DNA of 34,453 nt from Candidatus Bathyarchaeota archaeon BA1 (GCA_001399805.1 LIHJ01000058.1:1-34453), one strand, 5' to 3'; shown: positions 15,125-22,950, numbered from the stretch's first letter. Notes: generated from the letters alone by a model not told the origin. Translations and numbers: made by a program.

Positions 15125-16144
15125 TCAACCAGCTATCATGTAATCGGTCACTCTACCACCAAGCAACAATCGGTAGTATCTGGTTCCGTCCTTTTCACGT
15201 ACCTCCTCCAGCTTGCCCTGGGCTTTGATGCGTTCACCGATTTTGGCTTGTTCACAAAATCTGCCACGAAACGACGTAACTTCTTTAATGGGCGCGACCT
15301 TTCTACCTTCAATCACTTGAACCTTATCTATTTCATAGCGGCAGGGTGTGAAAATTGCCTCAGAGTCATCCACGACTATCGCTCTTATCTTAGTATAGCC
15401 TATGGACTTGTATAGGGTGTCTCCATAACGCTCCTTCACTTCACGCCAATCCTTCACGAATCGAATGAAGTAGTTTCTTCCTTTAAATTTGCCTTGCAAT
15501 GCCTTCCTTTTTTCAATCCTTAGGAAATCCTCCAAGGGCATAATTGTGTCTTTTGATCGAGCTTCATAGAGCTTTTTAAGTTCTTTATTGTTGTAGGGTT
15601 TCAATGAACCTTGCTTTTCAGCTAATAGCCTTCTTAACGTTTCATAAACCGATAAGCAATTTTTACTTCCGTAAACGATTGGATCGATGTCTGACGTTAG
15701 ATGATGCAGCCTCACAAGAACTGATCCTGAAATGCCTATCTTGTTCCAAGTTACACTCGACTGTTCGCTCAAAAGTTCGATTAGTTCAAGGGCCTGAATT
15801 TCCACTTCGTCTAAATCGGTTCTATCCTGGAGCTCTGTTAGCTTCCGTCGCGGATCATAGCGATGCTTGATTAGTTCGATTGGTACCTCATTGAGGTAAT
15901 CATCAAAAACTGGGTCAAAAATGAGGTACCGGGGATACTTCTGTTGAAGTAACCTGTAGCGTTCGACGAGGGAATAGAACTTCTGAAAGGTTTCACCGTT
16001 TCTTCTCCTGTCCCCTTTAGGGTCTGGTACATACCGTATGAACGCGACCACCTTCCCTGGCGGATGAACTAGTCCCTTAACGCCAAAAATGGCTTGGTCA
16101 ATGGTTTCGATGAAATCTCCCTCTCGAGGTTTAATGTGTCTCAT
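15125..16144 (-). CDS. Nucleotidyltransferase-fold protein, COG1665-like (upstream paralogue)
   Basis: A sister of the gene at 14077, with the same domain order: N-terminal GLVHPPGKVVAFIRYVPDPK, then the nucleotidyltransferase motif KIGISGSVLVRLHHLTSDID with GS and SDID, then a C-terminal beta domain (IGERIKAQGKLEEVREKDG). The two copies keep both metal Asp and so are probably both active. The ATG at 16144 is chosen because it lies just after the stop of the CitG-type gene at 16153. A longer ATG start at 16171 would overlap that gene by 19 bases. The tandem duplicate beside a CitG-like enzyme is the notable context. Confidence 0.8.
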   Translation of the reverse strand: MRHIKPREGDFIETIDQAIFGVKGLVHPPGKVVAFIRYVPDPKGDRRRNGETFQKFYSLVERYRLLQQKYPRYLIFDPVFDDYLNEVPIELIKHRYDPRRKLTELQDRTDLDEVEIQALELIELLSEQSSVTWNKIGISGSVLVRLHHLTSDIDPIVYGSKNCLSVYETLRRLLAEKQGSLKPYNNKELKKLYEARSKDTIMPLEDFLRIEKRKALQGKFKGRNYFIRFVKDWREVKERYGDTLYKSIGYTKIRAIVVDDSEAIFTPCRYEIDKVQVIEGRKVAPIKEVTSFRGRFCEQAKIGERIKAQGKLEEVREKDGTRYYRLLLGGRVTDYMIAG

Positions 16145-16152
16145 ATTAACCA

Positions 16153-17178
16153 CTAGAAACGTAGCCCGCATAATAGGGCGATCATCAATGAAGCCGCTGT
16201 CAAATCGGCTGTCGTGCCCGGGCTAAGTTCTTTGCCTTGCCTTCTCAATTCCTTATCAAATTCGAAGAGGGCCTCCCGGCCTTCGGGAGTGGTGAGACCG
16301 CCCAGCTGAAGAATCCTTTCAGCTCTAATTGAGATCTCCCTGGCTTTTTTCATGCCGATCTCCACGGCTTTAGAAATCTCTGACGTGTATTTTAAGCCAA
16401 CGTTCCTAGCCACGAAGGTGTCGGGGAACAAGGATAGCAACTTAAGATAGGTATGTACGGTTGTGATGTTGATGTCGCGGGTCTGGACATAAGTGTTTTG
16501 GAGGGTTGGATAGCCCGTGTTGAGGGTTATCTGTAAAGCGGTGGTCAGCTCCCTAGCTATGGTGTCCCACGCAGCTGAAACCCTCATGACGTCATGAAGT
16601 GTCAAACCCCTTTCGACGAGCTCCCGCTTTGCTCCCTCGCTCGTTAAGTCGGGCGCTTTTCCGCCTTTAACCTTACCAAGCCCTCCAGGATTTGCCAGAA
16701 CAATGGCGTCGTATACCTCAACGGCATCCTCACACCCTGTTGACCCCATGACTCTCACGAAACTTTCACGCAAACTCGTTACATCTATACTCTTAAGACT
16801 TGCGAGGGTCATTCCGGCGGCTACCGCTATTGGCATGAAGAGAAGGATCACGCCTAGATGGGTGTTTTCACCTTTGTGCCATGTCCTCATATCTAGGACG
16901 GCGCGTTTTATGAGTCCTCCAATACCTATCTCCCCCATTTTGACCTCGCCAACTTCAGCTGCCATGCCCCTAAGTGCGCTGTCTCTGATAGTTGGGCCCA
17001 GTGATATCGAACCAGCTATGAAATGTTCAAACCTTGTATCTGGAAAATCAGTGGTTCTGTGGACATTTCCAGGCTTAGGCCATCCACAGACCTCCAGAGC
17101 TGCTGCCAACTGCCCAGCCCTCATAACGTCATCGGCTATTTCAACCCGATGTTTTTGAGGCAAGATTACCAAGACCAT
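16153..17178 (-). CDS. Triphosphoribosyl-dephospho-CoA synthase family protein (CitG/MdcB-like)
   Basis: The family condenses ATP with dephospho-CoA to build the prosthetic-group precursor of citrate lyase and malonate decarboxylase. The 341 residues show its hallmarks: WPKPGNVHRTTDFPDTRFEH (near residue 33), ENTHLGVILLFMPIA (about 104) and a final SPGTTADLTAASLMIALL. In archaea homologues (COG1767) occur without citrate lyase or malonate decarboxylase, so the real substrate may differ. It is the first gene of an operon with two nucleotidyltransferase-fold proteins. The bacterial transferase that follows CitG/MdcB in the pathway (MdcG) also has that fold, so a joint role is suggested. No acyl-carrier or lyase subunit is in the window. 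Confidence 0.85.
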   Translation of the reverse strand: MVLVILPQKHRVEIADDVMRAGQLAAALEVCGWPKPGNVHRTTDFPDTRFEHFIAGSISLGPTIRDSALRGMAAEVGEVKMGEIGIGGLIKRAVLDMRTWHKGENTHLGVILLFMPIAVAAGMTLASLKSIDVTSLRESFVRVMGSTGCEDAVEVYDAIVLANPGGLGKVKGGKAPDLTSEGAKRELVERGLTLHDVMRVSAAWDTIARELTTALQITLNTGYPTLQNTYVQTRDINITTVHTYLKLLSLFPDTFVARNVGLKYTSEISKAVEIGMKKAREISIRAERILQLGGLTTPEGREALFEFDKELRRQGKELSPGTTADLTAASLMIALLCGLRF

Positions 17179-17360
17179 AACCCCACTATGTTCTTATTGT
17201 ACTGTTTAGATCATTAATGCCTCCATTAACATTAAAGAATTCTTTCCCCGTTGTAAGTGCGGCGCCATTTTTAATGTCATTAGCCGTTATAATCACTGGC
17301 GCTAACGTCCTAACGCGCTTTTCCTTTTTGGATCATCGATCCACCATTAATTAGCTCTAT

Positions 17361-18164
17361 CTATGTTGTTAACCGCGGCATTAAATTCGCTGCGCGTAGT
17401 GCTAAGATCAGAGCCACGCCAACCACGATGGCGATAGCGGACATCACAACCCTTTCAACAATAGAGATAGGCAAGACGTACATGAAGAGAGCCGAGATGC
17501 TAGGAAGGCCTAAAGCCTTCAGCCATGACTCGGCGACCTTAACTGGAATGAACCAGCCAACGCCGCTGATAAATATCAGATTTCCTAACATATGGTCCGC
17601 CACTAAGCCACAATAACTTGACAAAGCAACCGTGGCTGTGAGCTTCCACTTAATATTACTTACGAAAAACTCGGCTAGTCTGTCTCTTAAGGTCAATATT
17701 GTTAATAAACCTGCTAAATGCAATATTGGATAGAATGGTGCGCCTTGGCCAACCCATGTCAGATACCATCCCACCACTAACATGATTAAAACAAATGCAG
17801 CGACCAACCAACCCTTACTACGATATCTATCCAAGCCACAACTCTTCTGGGTAAGTGCCCCAGCTACCAAAGCCGAAACTGCCGGACAAAACGATGTCAT
17901 GACACTAAAAATTGGCCATCCTTTATATCCCGCTACCACAATGCCACCTATGAAAGCCGCGAGGGCACCTAAATATGGGCCAATCACTAAGCCGTAAACT
18001 GGTGCAAGAACCGCATCCAGCGTAATTTTGGCTCCAGCCAATCCTATAATTGGAATTCCAGGCAGGGTCATAATTATGACCACCGAAAGCGCCGCAAAAA
18101 CCGACACAAATGCAACTTGGCGCGGACTAAGCCATACCTTACTCTTTTCTCTCTTTTCTTTCAT
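17361..18164 (-). CDS. ECF transporter S component, substrate unknown
   Basis: A 267-residue membrane protein with about six or seven spans. The start, SPRQVAFVSVFAALSVVIIM, and LAGAKITLDAVLAPVYGLVI plus GPYLGALAAFIGGIV are typical of ECF substrate-binding (S) subunits: the A-x-x-x-A motif on helix 1 that contacts EcfT, then the D-x-x-x-x-P-x-x-x-G-x-x-x-G-P loop. It is longer than most vitamin S components. It should dock onto the EcfA-EcfA-EcfT module coded 6.5 kb away. It starts with a GGTGA site and is divergent from a winged-helix regulator. Confidence 0.75.
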   Translation of the reverse strand: MKEKREKSKVWLSPRQVAFVSVFAALSVVIIMTLPGIPIIGLAGAKITLDAVLAPVYGLVIGPYLGALAAFIGGIVVAGYKGWPIFSVMTSFCPAVSALVAGALTQKSCGLDRYRSKGWLVAAFVLIMLVVGWYLTWVGQGAPFYPILHLAGLLTILTLRDRLAEFFVSNIKWKLTATVALSSYCGLVADHMLGNLIFISGVGWFIPVKVAESWLKALGLPSISALFMYVLPISIVERVVMSAIAIVVGVALILALRAANLMPRLTT

Positions 18165-18210
18165 CGTGATCTATCTCACCTACATGGTTAATTGTAGATA
18201 AGTTTCCTTA

Positions 18211-18220
18211 CGTATAAAGC
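18211..18220 (-). promoter_or_regulatory. TATA box of the S-component gene
   Basis: GCTTTATACG on the minus strand is centred about 26 bases upstream of a leader of ~25 bases. AGGTGAGAT then precedes the ATG at 18164. Confidence 0.45.
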
Positions 18221-18226
18221 ATTTTA

Positions 18227-18255
18227 CTTTTTTACACTATATTAACCTTTTTTAC
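18227..18255. promoter_or_regulatory. Helically phased direct repeat, possible regulator binding sites
   Basis: CTTTTTTAC occurs at 18227-18235 and again at 18247-18255, exactly 20 bp apart, two turns of B-DNA. Each is followed by a TATA-like sequence. The site lies between the S-component gene and the divergent winged-helix regulator and overlaps the regulator's own TATA candidate at 18255-18263. Confidence 0.5.
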
Positions 18256-18392
18256 TTATAATCTTACAATAACCCTTATGAAGAGAGAAGAAAAGTCTAG
18301 AAAGCACCTGAACGCGTTCAGAAAAGGCCTAAACATGTCCCCATGTGAAGCTATAAATTTTGGTGAAGCGTTATACGAGGAAGGTGCTAGGC

Positions 18393-18896
18393 ATGGAGTT
18401 TTGGCCTTACATCTTGCCTCTACCAAGGGATCGGGCGGATCAGCGAAGATTCCTCATTTCAATCTTTGGATCAGATACGGCTCTGGATATCCTTAGAAAT
18501 GTATCCCTCCAGAGTAGGGTCTACCAAAAAGACTTAATTAAGGGACTTAAGTACTCTAACAAGACCATCATACAAAACCTAAAGACGCTTGTTTCCTTAG
18601 GTGTTTTGCAGGAGGGAATGGAGAAGGTTTTAGAGAGGGGGAGAGTGTTTTGGTTGAAGTGGTACCTCCCCACGAGCATAGGAAAGTGGATTGTCCTTCT
18701 TCTGCTTCCGCCTGAAAAGGTGGATGCTAAGCTCGTTGAGGAAACCTTAAGGGAGCTTTTTGAGCTCTACGTTAAAAACGCCATCGAGTTATGCAAAACC
18801 TATGACTTGAGCCTGGAAATCTTGAAATCGGTATTTGAAGAGTCTTTCCCTTCGCTACAACAACCGTTTCCGTCTGCAACTTGCATGGAGACTTAA
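18393..18896 (+). CDS. Winged-helix (ArsR-like) transcription regulator
   Basis: A 168-residue protein: FWPYILPLPRDRADQRRFLI, then FGSDTALDILRNVSLQSRVY and QKDLIKGLKYSNKTIIQNLK, which is the recognition helix-turn-helix. The wing follows (LVSLGVLQEGMEKVLERGRV), then a helical C-terminal domain. The layout is that of archaeal ArsR-like repressors. The ATG at 18393 has AGGAAGGTG seven bases upstream. The frame is open back to a TTG at 18360, but that start has no binding site. It is divergent from the ECF S component, so it probably controls that gene. A second short frame (18278-18496, MKREEKSRKHLNAFRKGLN) overlaps it out of frame and may be a spurious or upstream reading. Confidence 0.75.
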   Translation: MEFWPYILPLPRDRADQRRFLISIFGSDTALDILRNVSLQSRVYQKDLIKGLKYSNKTIIQNLKTLVSLGVLQEGMEKVLERGRVFWLKWYLPTSIGKWIVLLLLPPEKVDAKLVEETLRELFELYVKNAIELCKTYDLSLEILKSVFEESFPSLQQPFPSATCMET

Positions 18897-18953
18897 ACGA
18901 AACTGGAAATCTGCCCAAAAACACATATTGTCTGACTTACTAATCATTTTCTC

Positions 18954-19026
18954 ATGAAAATCGTGTTTTCTAGGCGTTGCTTAGAGTATCATGAGCTTGG
19001 GCCCAGTTAGGGCGAGGGAAGCCTAA
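18954..19026 (+). pseudogene. N-terminal remnant of a histone-deacetylase-family protein
   Basis: The ATG reads MKIVFSRRCLEYHELG and then stops. One frame over it goes on PVRAREA and stops. This is the start of class II deacetylase-like proteins (KIVFS-x-RCLEY...GHPESPxRVR), with the His-Pro-Glu-Ser removed by deletion. Nothing of the catalytic domain follows within 900 bases. Confidence 0.45.
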
Positions 19027-19096
19027 GGCTACAACCTTAAGGATTAAGGGAGAAACATTACGAATTTCTTCAATGGTTAGGAGAAAAACTCTAAGA

Positions 19097-19237
19097 TTAG
19101 GAGAGTCCCTTGAAAATCACCTGTGGTTTATGGAAGATTTTGACGCCATTCATGCCAACCTCCACCAGTTTGGATGCCTCTTCAACGGTGGGAGCCACCT
19201 TAACGCTAAAATTTCGTCTTCCGCGAAAGTTGAAGCT
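19097..19237 (-). pseudogene. C-terminal tail remnant of a tyrosine recombinase
   Basis: The frame from about 19237 down to a TAA at 19097 encodes NFSVKVAPTVEEASKLVEVG and MNGVKIFHKP. It resembles the tail after the catalytic Tyr in archaeal integrases; the integrase fragment at 21336 ends with the similar TATTLEEAKGLIEAGFEYVI plus DMDG. The recombinase core is absent. It is a relic of another integration event nearby. Confidence 0.45.
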
Positions 19238-19823
19238 TCAAGATTAATGTAAACCATTGTACTTTCGATACGGAAAAAGAAAAAAGGGGAGTTAGGTGGA
19301 ACAGCCTCGAGTAATTTCAAAACAAAATTTAAACTATACAGAGAATCATTCAGTAAGCAAGCTTGTCTAGGAGTCTTGGAGTAGGGAAGAGGCGGTAAAA
19401 GCGTTAAGGGATGGGAGGAGGGGGAACTCCCCTACGTGTATGTAACTGACGTTTATCTTATGGCTATGCCCCCGCCTATGGTTCAACTAATTCTTCTTAA
19501 ACTTCTCTTGGAGGACATAGCCAGCGTCTTGCTGTGTCATTTCATCCTTTTCCGAGTGAACATCGCTGAAATTTTACGATAATGAGTGGCAATACCCACT
19601 GTCCTAAGGAGAATAAACCGACACCCGCCCCTTCGAAAAGCTAACTGCTGGTTTTGCAGACCCAAAGGAAGCTTACGAAAAGTTAAAATTCTTTATGAAA
19701 TTAGTCGCTCGCCCGCAGAAACAGTTCAGCGATCAAATAGATATGTACGGTATATTTTGTGATATCGGTTAGTTTAAAGTATAGTTTCACTACTTAACTG
19801 CTAGATAAATTGGGGAATATGCC

Positions 19824-20063
19824 GTGTCCTCTATCGTTTACAAAGCCTTTAAGGATCGACGTAGCATACGCAAGTATCTATTAAAAGATGTGTCTGATGA
19901 CATTCTCTTGCGAGTTTTTAATGCCGCTAGGTGGGCTCCCTCAGCGCATAATGCGCAACCTTGGCGTTTTATCGTGATTAAAGATCTAAGAGATTTTCTC
20001 AAAATTGAAAATCAAACAGCATCTCGCCAATTTTTAGAGCAGATACTGAAAATAAATAAATGA
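19824..20063 (+). pseudogene. Nitroreductase, truncated after the FMN-binding N-terminus
   Basis: The 79-residue frame starts with a GTG and reads YKAFKDRRSIRKY and then RWAPSAHNAQPWRFIVIKD. These are the two FMN-contact motifs of the nitroreductase family (RRSxRxY, and the A-P-S-x-x-N-x-Q-P-W segment). A whole enzyme has about 170-200 residues; here similarity is lost after about residue 58 (DLRDFLKIENQTASRQF), and the frame stops at 20063. No later segment with the C-terminal flavin motif is seen. It is a truncated gene among other fragments. Confidence 0.6.
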
Positions 20064-20542
20064 TCGAATAGTGGAAATCTTGAGTTACTAACATACTCAT
20101 TGGCCTAAAATAAGTTAGGATTCTAGCTGCCAGCTGGATACGTGTCCAGCCATACGTCCTCATGAATACGTCAAAACCTAACAGTACATTATTATTCATT
20201 GAAATATCCTGCGTCGCAAGAGAGAACCTTTTCCTTCCTTTTTGAATAAGCCTTTAACATGTTTAAGGTGCTTGTTTTTTGAAAAACTCGGCCTGGTGGC
20301 AATTAAAAGGCGGAGGACGAAGCTGCGGAAGGCAAAGGGTCCTTAAATTAACGGCAACCGCGACCCAAATTGAGGATAAGACAGCAATATGCTACACCAT
20401 AGTAACGCCAAGGGAACAACACACTCATCGGCGTGTTAGCCTCAAAGCAGATGGGATATAGCGTGGACCCCATAACAAGCAAGCTCCTTAAAGGATTGCC
20501 ATTTGGATCTTTCACCATTATTCGCTAAGGTATTTCATTCCT
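20064..20542. other. Gap with one unexplained open fragment
   Basis: About 480 bases. On the plus strand an open stretch (20412-20528) reads NTLIGVLASKQMGYSVDPIT, then SKLLKGLPFGSFTIIR and a stop. It has the look of a true protein C-terminus, but I do not recognise it and it has no start. Nothing else is seen. Confidence 0.35.
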
Positions 20543-20932
20543 TTAACTTTTTGTTTTCCCTACATCAAATATGCTTCGAGCGCTGTTTGTAGGACAGAGA
20601 CAAGTACCGAGCCTATGACCAGCAAGCCCCCTCAGATAGGTTTCAATGGATAGGAAGGCTTCTTTTATGGCTTCTTTGGCCATTTTTTCCACATCATAAC
20701 TTTTCATTAATGGCGACAGGGTGATTTCCACATCCACATTTACAGTGATGGGCTTCACCCCCTCGGTTTCAACTGTTACATTGAGGTCAGCAATCCTGTG
20801 TGAAGGAACCTTGGATAAGATGTATTCCCTCGCCGCCCTATCCGCAATCCTACAAAGCTCCTCAATCTGTTCAGCAGTCAGTTTAGGTATGCCCATCTCC
20901 TCCAAGGGCTTCACCGAAGCCTGCTCAATCAT
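20543..20932 (-). CDS. DUF3194 family protein
   Basis: An archaeal family of unknown function that normally sits directly after prefoldin beta, as here with a 4-base ATGA overlap. The conserved part is LTAEQIEELCRIADRAAREY, ILSKVPSHRIADLNVTVE, and then two beta strands and a helix ending EAIKEAFLSIETYLRGL (about residue 102). The last ~27 residues (GHRLGTCLCPTNSARSIFDV and more) go past the usual end of the family, have a different composition and include two Cys. They may be read-through of a lost stop. A link to prefoldin or RNA handling is only inferred from gene order. Confidence 0.8.
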   Translation of the reverse strand: MIEQASVKPLEEMGIPKLTAEQIEELCRIADRAAREYILSKVPSHRIADLNVTVETEGVKPITVNVDVEITLSPLMKSYDVEKMAKEAIKEAFLSIETYLRGLAGHRLGTCLCPTNSARSIFDVGKTKS

Positions 20933-21309
20933 TCAGGCGGTGTGATTGGGCGCAGGTCACGCTGCAGTTTCACCTGCAAGTCTTTCACCTGGCTTCGTAG
21001 TCGCTCTTCTTGTTTGCCCAGCACGCTGATCCTCATGTTGAGGAGGTCCTTCCGCTCGTTCAGTTCGGTGGTCACCTTCACCTTCTCTGATCTCACAAGA
21101 AGCGAACCGATTGACTTGTAGATGATCGCATCATCAGTTAGCTTTTCCAGCTCACTCAAAGCCTGCTCGGTCTCCGTCAACTCTAGCTCAAGCTGTTGTT
21201 TTTGGGTCAAAACCGCCTGCAATGTCTGCTGAAGCTGCTGAAGCCTCAGCAAACGCTCCTGAACTTGGGGTGGAAGCCTCGAAATCTCACTACTTTCCAC
21301 GGAATACAC
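20929..21309 (-). CDS. pfdB: Prefoldin beta subunit
   Basis: Prefoldin is a hexameric chaperone of two alpha and four beta subunits that holds unfolded proteins with coiled-coil tentacles. The 126 residues have the beta-subunit pattern: an N-terminal coiled coil (LPPQVQERLLRLQQLQQTLQ), a central hairpin TDDAIIYKSIGSLLVRSEK, and a C-terminal coiled coil (LLNMRISVLGKQEERLRSQ). It begins the pfdB-DUF3194 pair. In other archaea this pair follows pcc1 and L37Ae in the exosome superoperon; here a mobile island separates them. Confidence 0.92.
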   Translation of the reverse strand: MYSVESSEISRLPPQVQERLLRLQQLQQTLQAVLTQKQQLELELTETEQALSELEKLTDDAIIYKSIGSLLVRSEKVKVTTELNERKDLLNMRISVLGKQEERLRSQVKDLQVKLQRDLRPITPPE

Positions 21310-21335
21310 CCACTTACCTTCGTTTTCGGAACAGC

Positions 21336-22004
21336 TTAAAGCCCGTCCATATCTATTACGTATTCAAAGCCAGCCTCTATTAAGCCCTTCGCTTCCTCTA
21401 AAGTCGTTGCCGTCCTGCACATGAACTCATCGTTGCTCTCAAAGTTGACTAGGTGCGTGTAGATGAGGGTTGAGTTGATGCTCCTGTGGCCTAAGACCTC
21501 CTTGACGTGGAGGATGTCCTTCGTTTTGTGATACTCCATCGTCGCCTTCCAGTGGCGTAGGGTGTGGAACGTTATCATTTTGAGCCTCGGGTTTTGAAGC
21601 TTCGCTGCTAGGAGTCTCCTCTGCCTCTCGAAGTTCCCTCTATGAGCCTTCTCTGTCGTGTTACCGAAGACTAGTTCGGACGTTTTAGGCAGGGCGTTGA
21701 GCATAGCCATCAGCCCGCTTGAAACCTTGAACTGCCTGGGCTTTCCGTGCTTCTCAGACCTACACCTTATGGTATTTCGCTCCCCATCCACGTCCGTCCA
21801 CCTTAGCAGTCGCACCTCTCCTATCCGCATGCCAGTTTCCTTGATCACTTGAAGCGACGCAGCCACCTTCCTCCCGCATCCGGCGATCAGGGCGTCAACT
21901 TCCTTCTCTCCCTCACCCAAGACAACATCTAGATCACCATCACTACCAAAAATCAAATCCCAATACGCGCAGATAAGAAAACAGCTTGAAAACACAACCT
22001 CCAA
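21336..22004 (-). pseudogene. Tyrosine recombinase (integrase), N-terminally truncated
   Basis: The catalytic domain is present in order: Arg in KETGMRIGEVRLLRWTD, the His-x-x-Arg box TFHTLRHWKA, the later His in VLGHRSINST, and the catalytic Tyr in YTHL. It ends in the archaeal integrase tail (TTLEEAKGLIEAGFEYVI). The similarity begins only near DALIAGCGRK (about 21905). The leading codons back to 22004 are read from a repeated non-coding sequence, so the core-binding domain is gone. As read it cannot make a whole integrase, though the catalytic half might be expressed. It probably dates the formation of the island in the superoperon. Confidence 0.7.
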
Positions 22005-22053
22005 TTAAAGACAACACAATAATCTGCACACAAAGAGAAGCATTCAAAATCGA
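21902..22053. repeat. ~150-bp direct repeat, copy 1
   Basis: Aligns end to end with copy 2 (23422-23580) at roughly 75% identity by eye. Shared blocks in order are AGACAACATC, ATACGCGCAG, AAACACAACCTCCAATT, ACACAAAGAGAAG and TCAAAATCGA. It adjoins the truncated end of the integrase gene. Confidence 0.7.
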
Positions 22054-22164
22054 GAGAGGACAACTCACAGTTTCCATGAGCCCCTCCATCCTATCCCGAG
22101 AGGAAAAGAAACTCGCAGAAGAAATCCTCCAACCATACTTAAATGCACATCCTAATCCGCGAAG

Positions 22165-22891
22165 GATACTGTCAAGTTATTGGTGTTGCTGGCGGTCTTT
22201 TCAGGGTTTGGTGCGGCCTTATGAAGTTGTACCATAGGACGAAGAGCTTATGAAGGGCTTGATCTTGAAGATGGGCCTTTTCCTCACTGGGAAGTTGTTG
22301 AAGAACCGCCTAGTCCTTGCTTTCATGGTCTGAACCAGCGCTCAACGCGGTTTCTCTCGCCGAAGGTTCTGTGAACCCATCCAAGCCCAAGGGCTTGGAG
22401 CGCCTCGGGATACCAGGGACCCTCATCAACGAGGATGACCGGCTTGTTCGTGCACGTCTCCAGCACCCTCCTCAGGAAGGCCTCCGCATGGAGGATGTTC
22501 CTCTGCCAGGAAACCCATACAGCCAGCGGCTCACGCGTATCGACATCCATGGCAGCCCACACGTAGCACCATTCATCAGCCTTAACCTTAGTCTCGTCGA
22601 CGGCCACCATCCGCCTATGCTTAGCCTCAACGTTGACGGTTACTTGCCCCAGCTTCTTGACCCAGAGCCTAACAGCCTCATGGCTGCATGGCACAACCTC
22701 AACACATAGGTTATGTCCCTATAGCCCAGGCCAGCCATGTACAGCAGGATCGCCCTAACCTTCAACTGCAACGAAAACCTATTAATCCTGAACAAACCAC
22801 TATCCTTAAGGGCTTTGAGGAGCCACTTGATGAGGATCACCTCCCAAAAGCGGCTTCGCAAAGCTCCCATAAAAGATAACTTGACAGTATC
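22165..22891. mobile_element. IS6-like insertion sequence, 727 bp
   Basis: Bounded by GATACTGTCAAGTTAT at 22165-22180 and its exact complement at 22876-22891, a 16-bp perfect terminal inverted repeat. Flanked by TCCGCGAAG on both sides (22156-22164 and 22892-22900), a 9-bp match; since the edge base is ambiguous, the true target duplication may be 8 bp, as in the IS6 family. It holds one DDE transposase gene on the minus strand, now broken by frameshifts. The length suits small archaeal IS6 members (about 700-800 bp). Confidence 0.85.
22172..22870 (-). pseudogene. IS6-like DDE transposase, two or more frameshifts
   Basis: Three overlapping frames join into one transposase. The first (from 22870) is ILIKWLLKALKDSGLFRINR and then AGLGYRDITYVLRL, the helix-turn-helix region. 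The second (to 22323) is SHEAVRLWVKKLGQ, then MVAVDETKVKADEWCYVWAA with the first catalytic Asp, VILVDEGPWYPEALQALGLG with the second, and the Glu in RNRVERWFRP. The third (to 22172) is RTRRFFNNFPVRKR and then LWYNFIRPHQTLKRPPATPI, the usual IS6-type end. The breaks lie near 22690, 22325 and 22260. The gene cannot be translated as one protein as read, yet the terminal repeats are still perfect. Confidence 0.8.
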
Positions 22892-22950
22892 TCCGCGAAG
22901 AATGGATATGTTAAAATACTAAACGATTAAACAATAGATTTGGTGAATCC

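Larger units (their letters stand above)
22076..22922 (+). pseudogene. Small open frame interrupted by the IS6-like element
   Basis: The ATG at 22076 reads SREEKKLAEEILQPYLNAHP up to the insertion at 22164. If the element and one target copy are removed, the frame continues NPRRMDMLKY to a TAA at 22922, a 36-residue product. Its function is unknown. The restored frame lies 28 bases before the RelB-like gene. Whether it was a gene or only an open stretch is unsure, but the precise restoration supports the insertion reading. Confidence 0.45.

Noticed and set aside
18278..18496. A 72-codon frame ahead of the winged-helix regulator
   Set aside because: It overlaps the regulator out of frame, has no domain pattern, and its end is pure shadow. 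An N-terminal extension joined by a frameshift cannot be fully excluded.
19601..19772. Open stretch reading ADPKEAYEKLKFFMKLVARP
   Set aside because: Slightly like a dehydrogenase C-terminus, but too short and without a start to be called.
22317..22709. A 130-codon plus-strand frame inside the IS element
   Set aside because: It is antisense to the transposase, whose motifs are clear.
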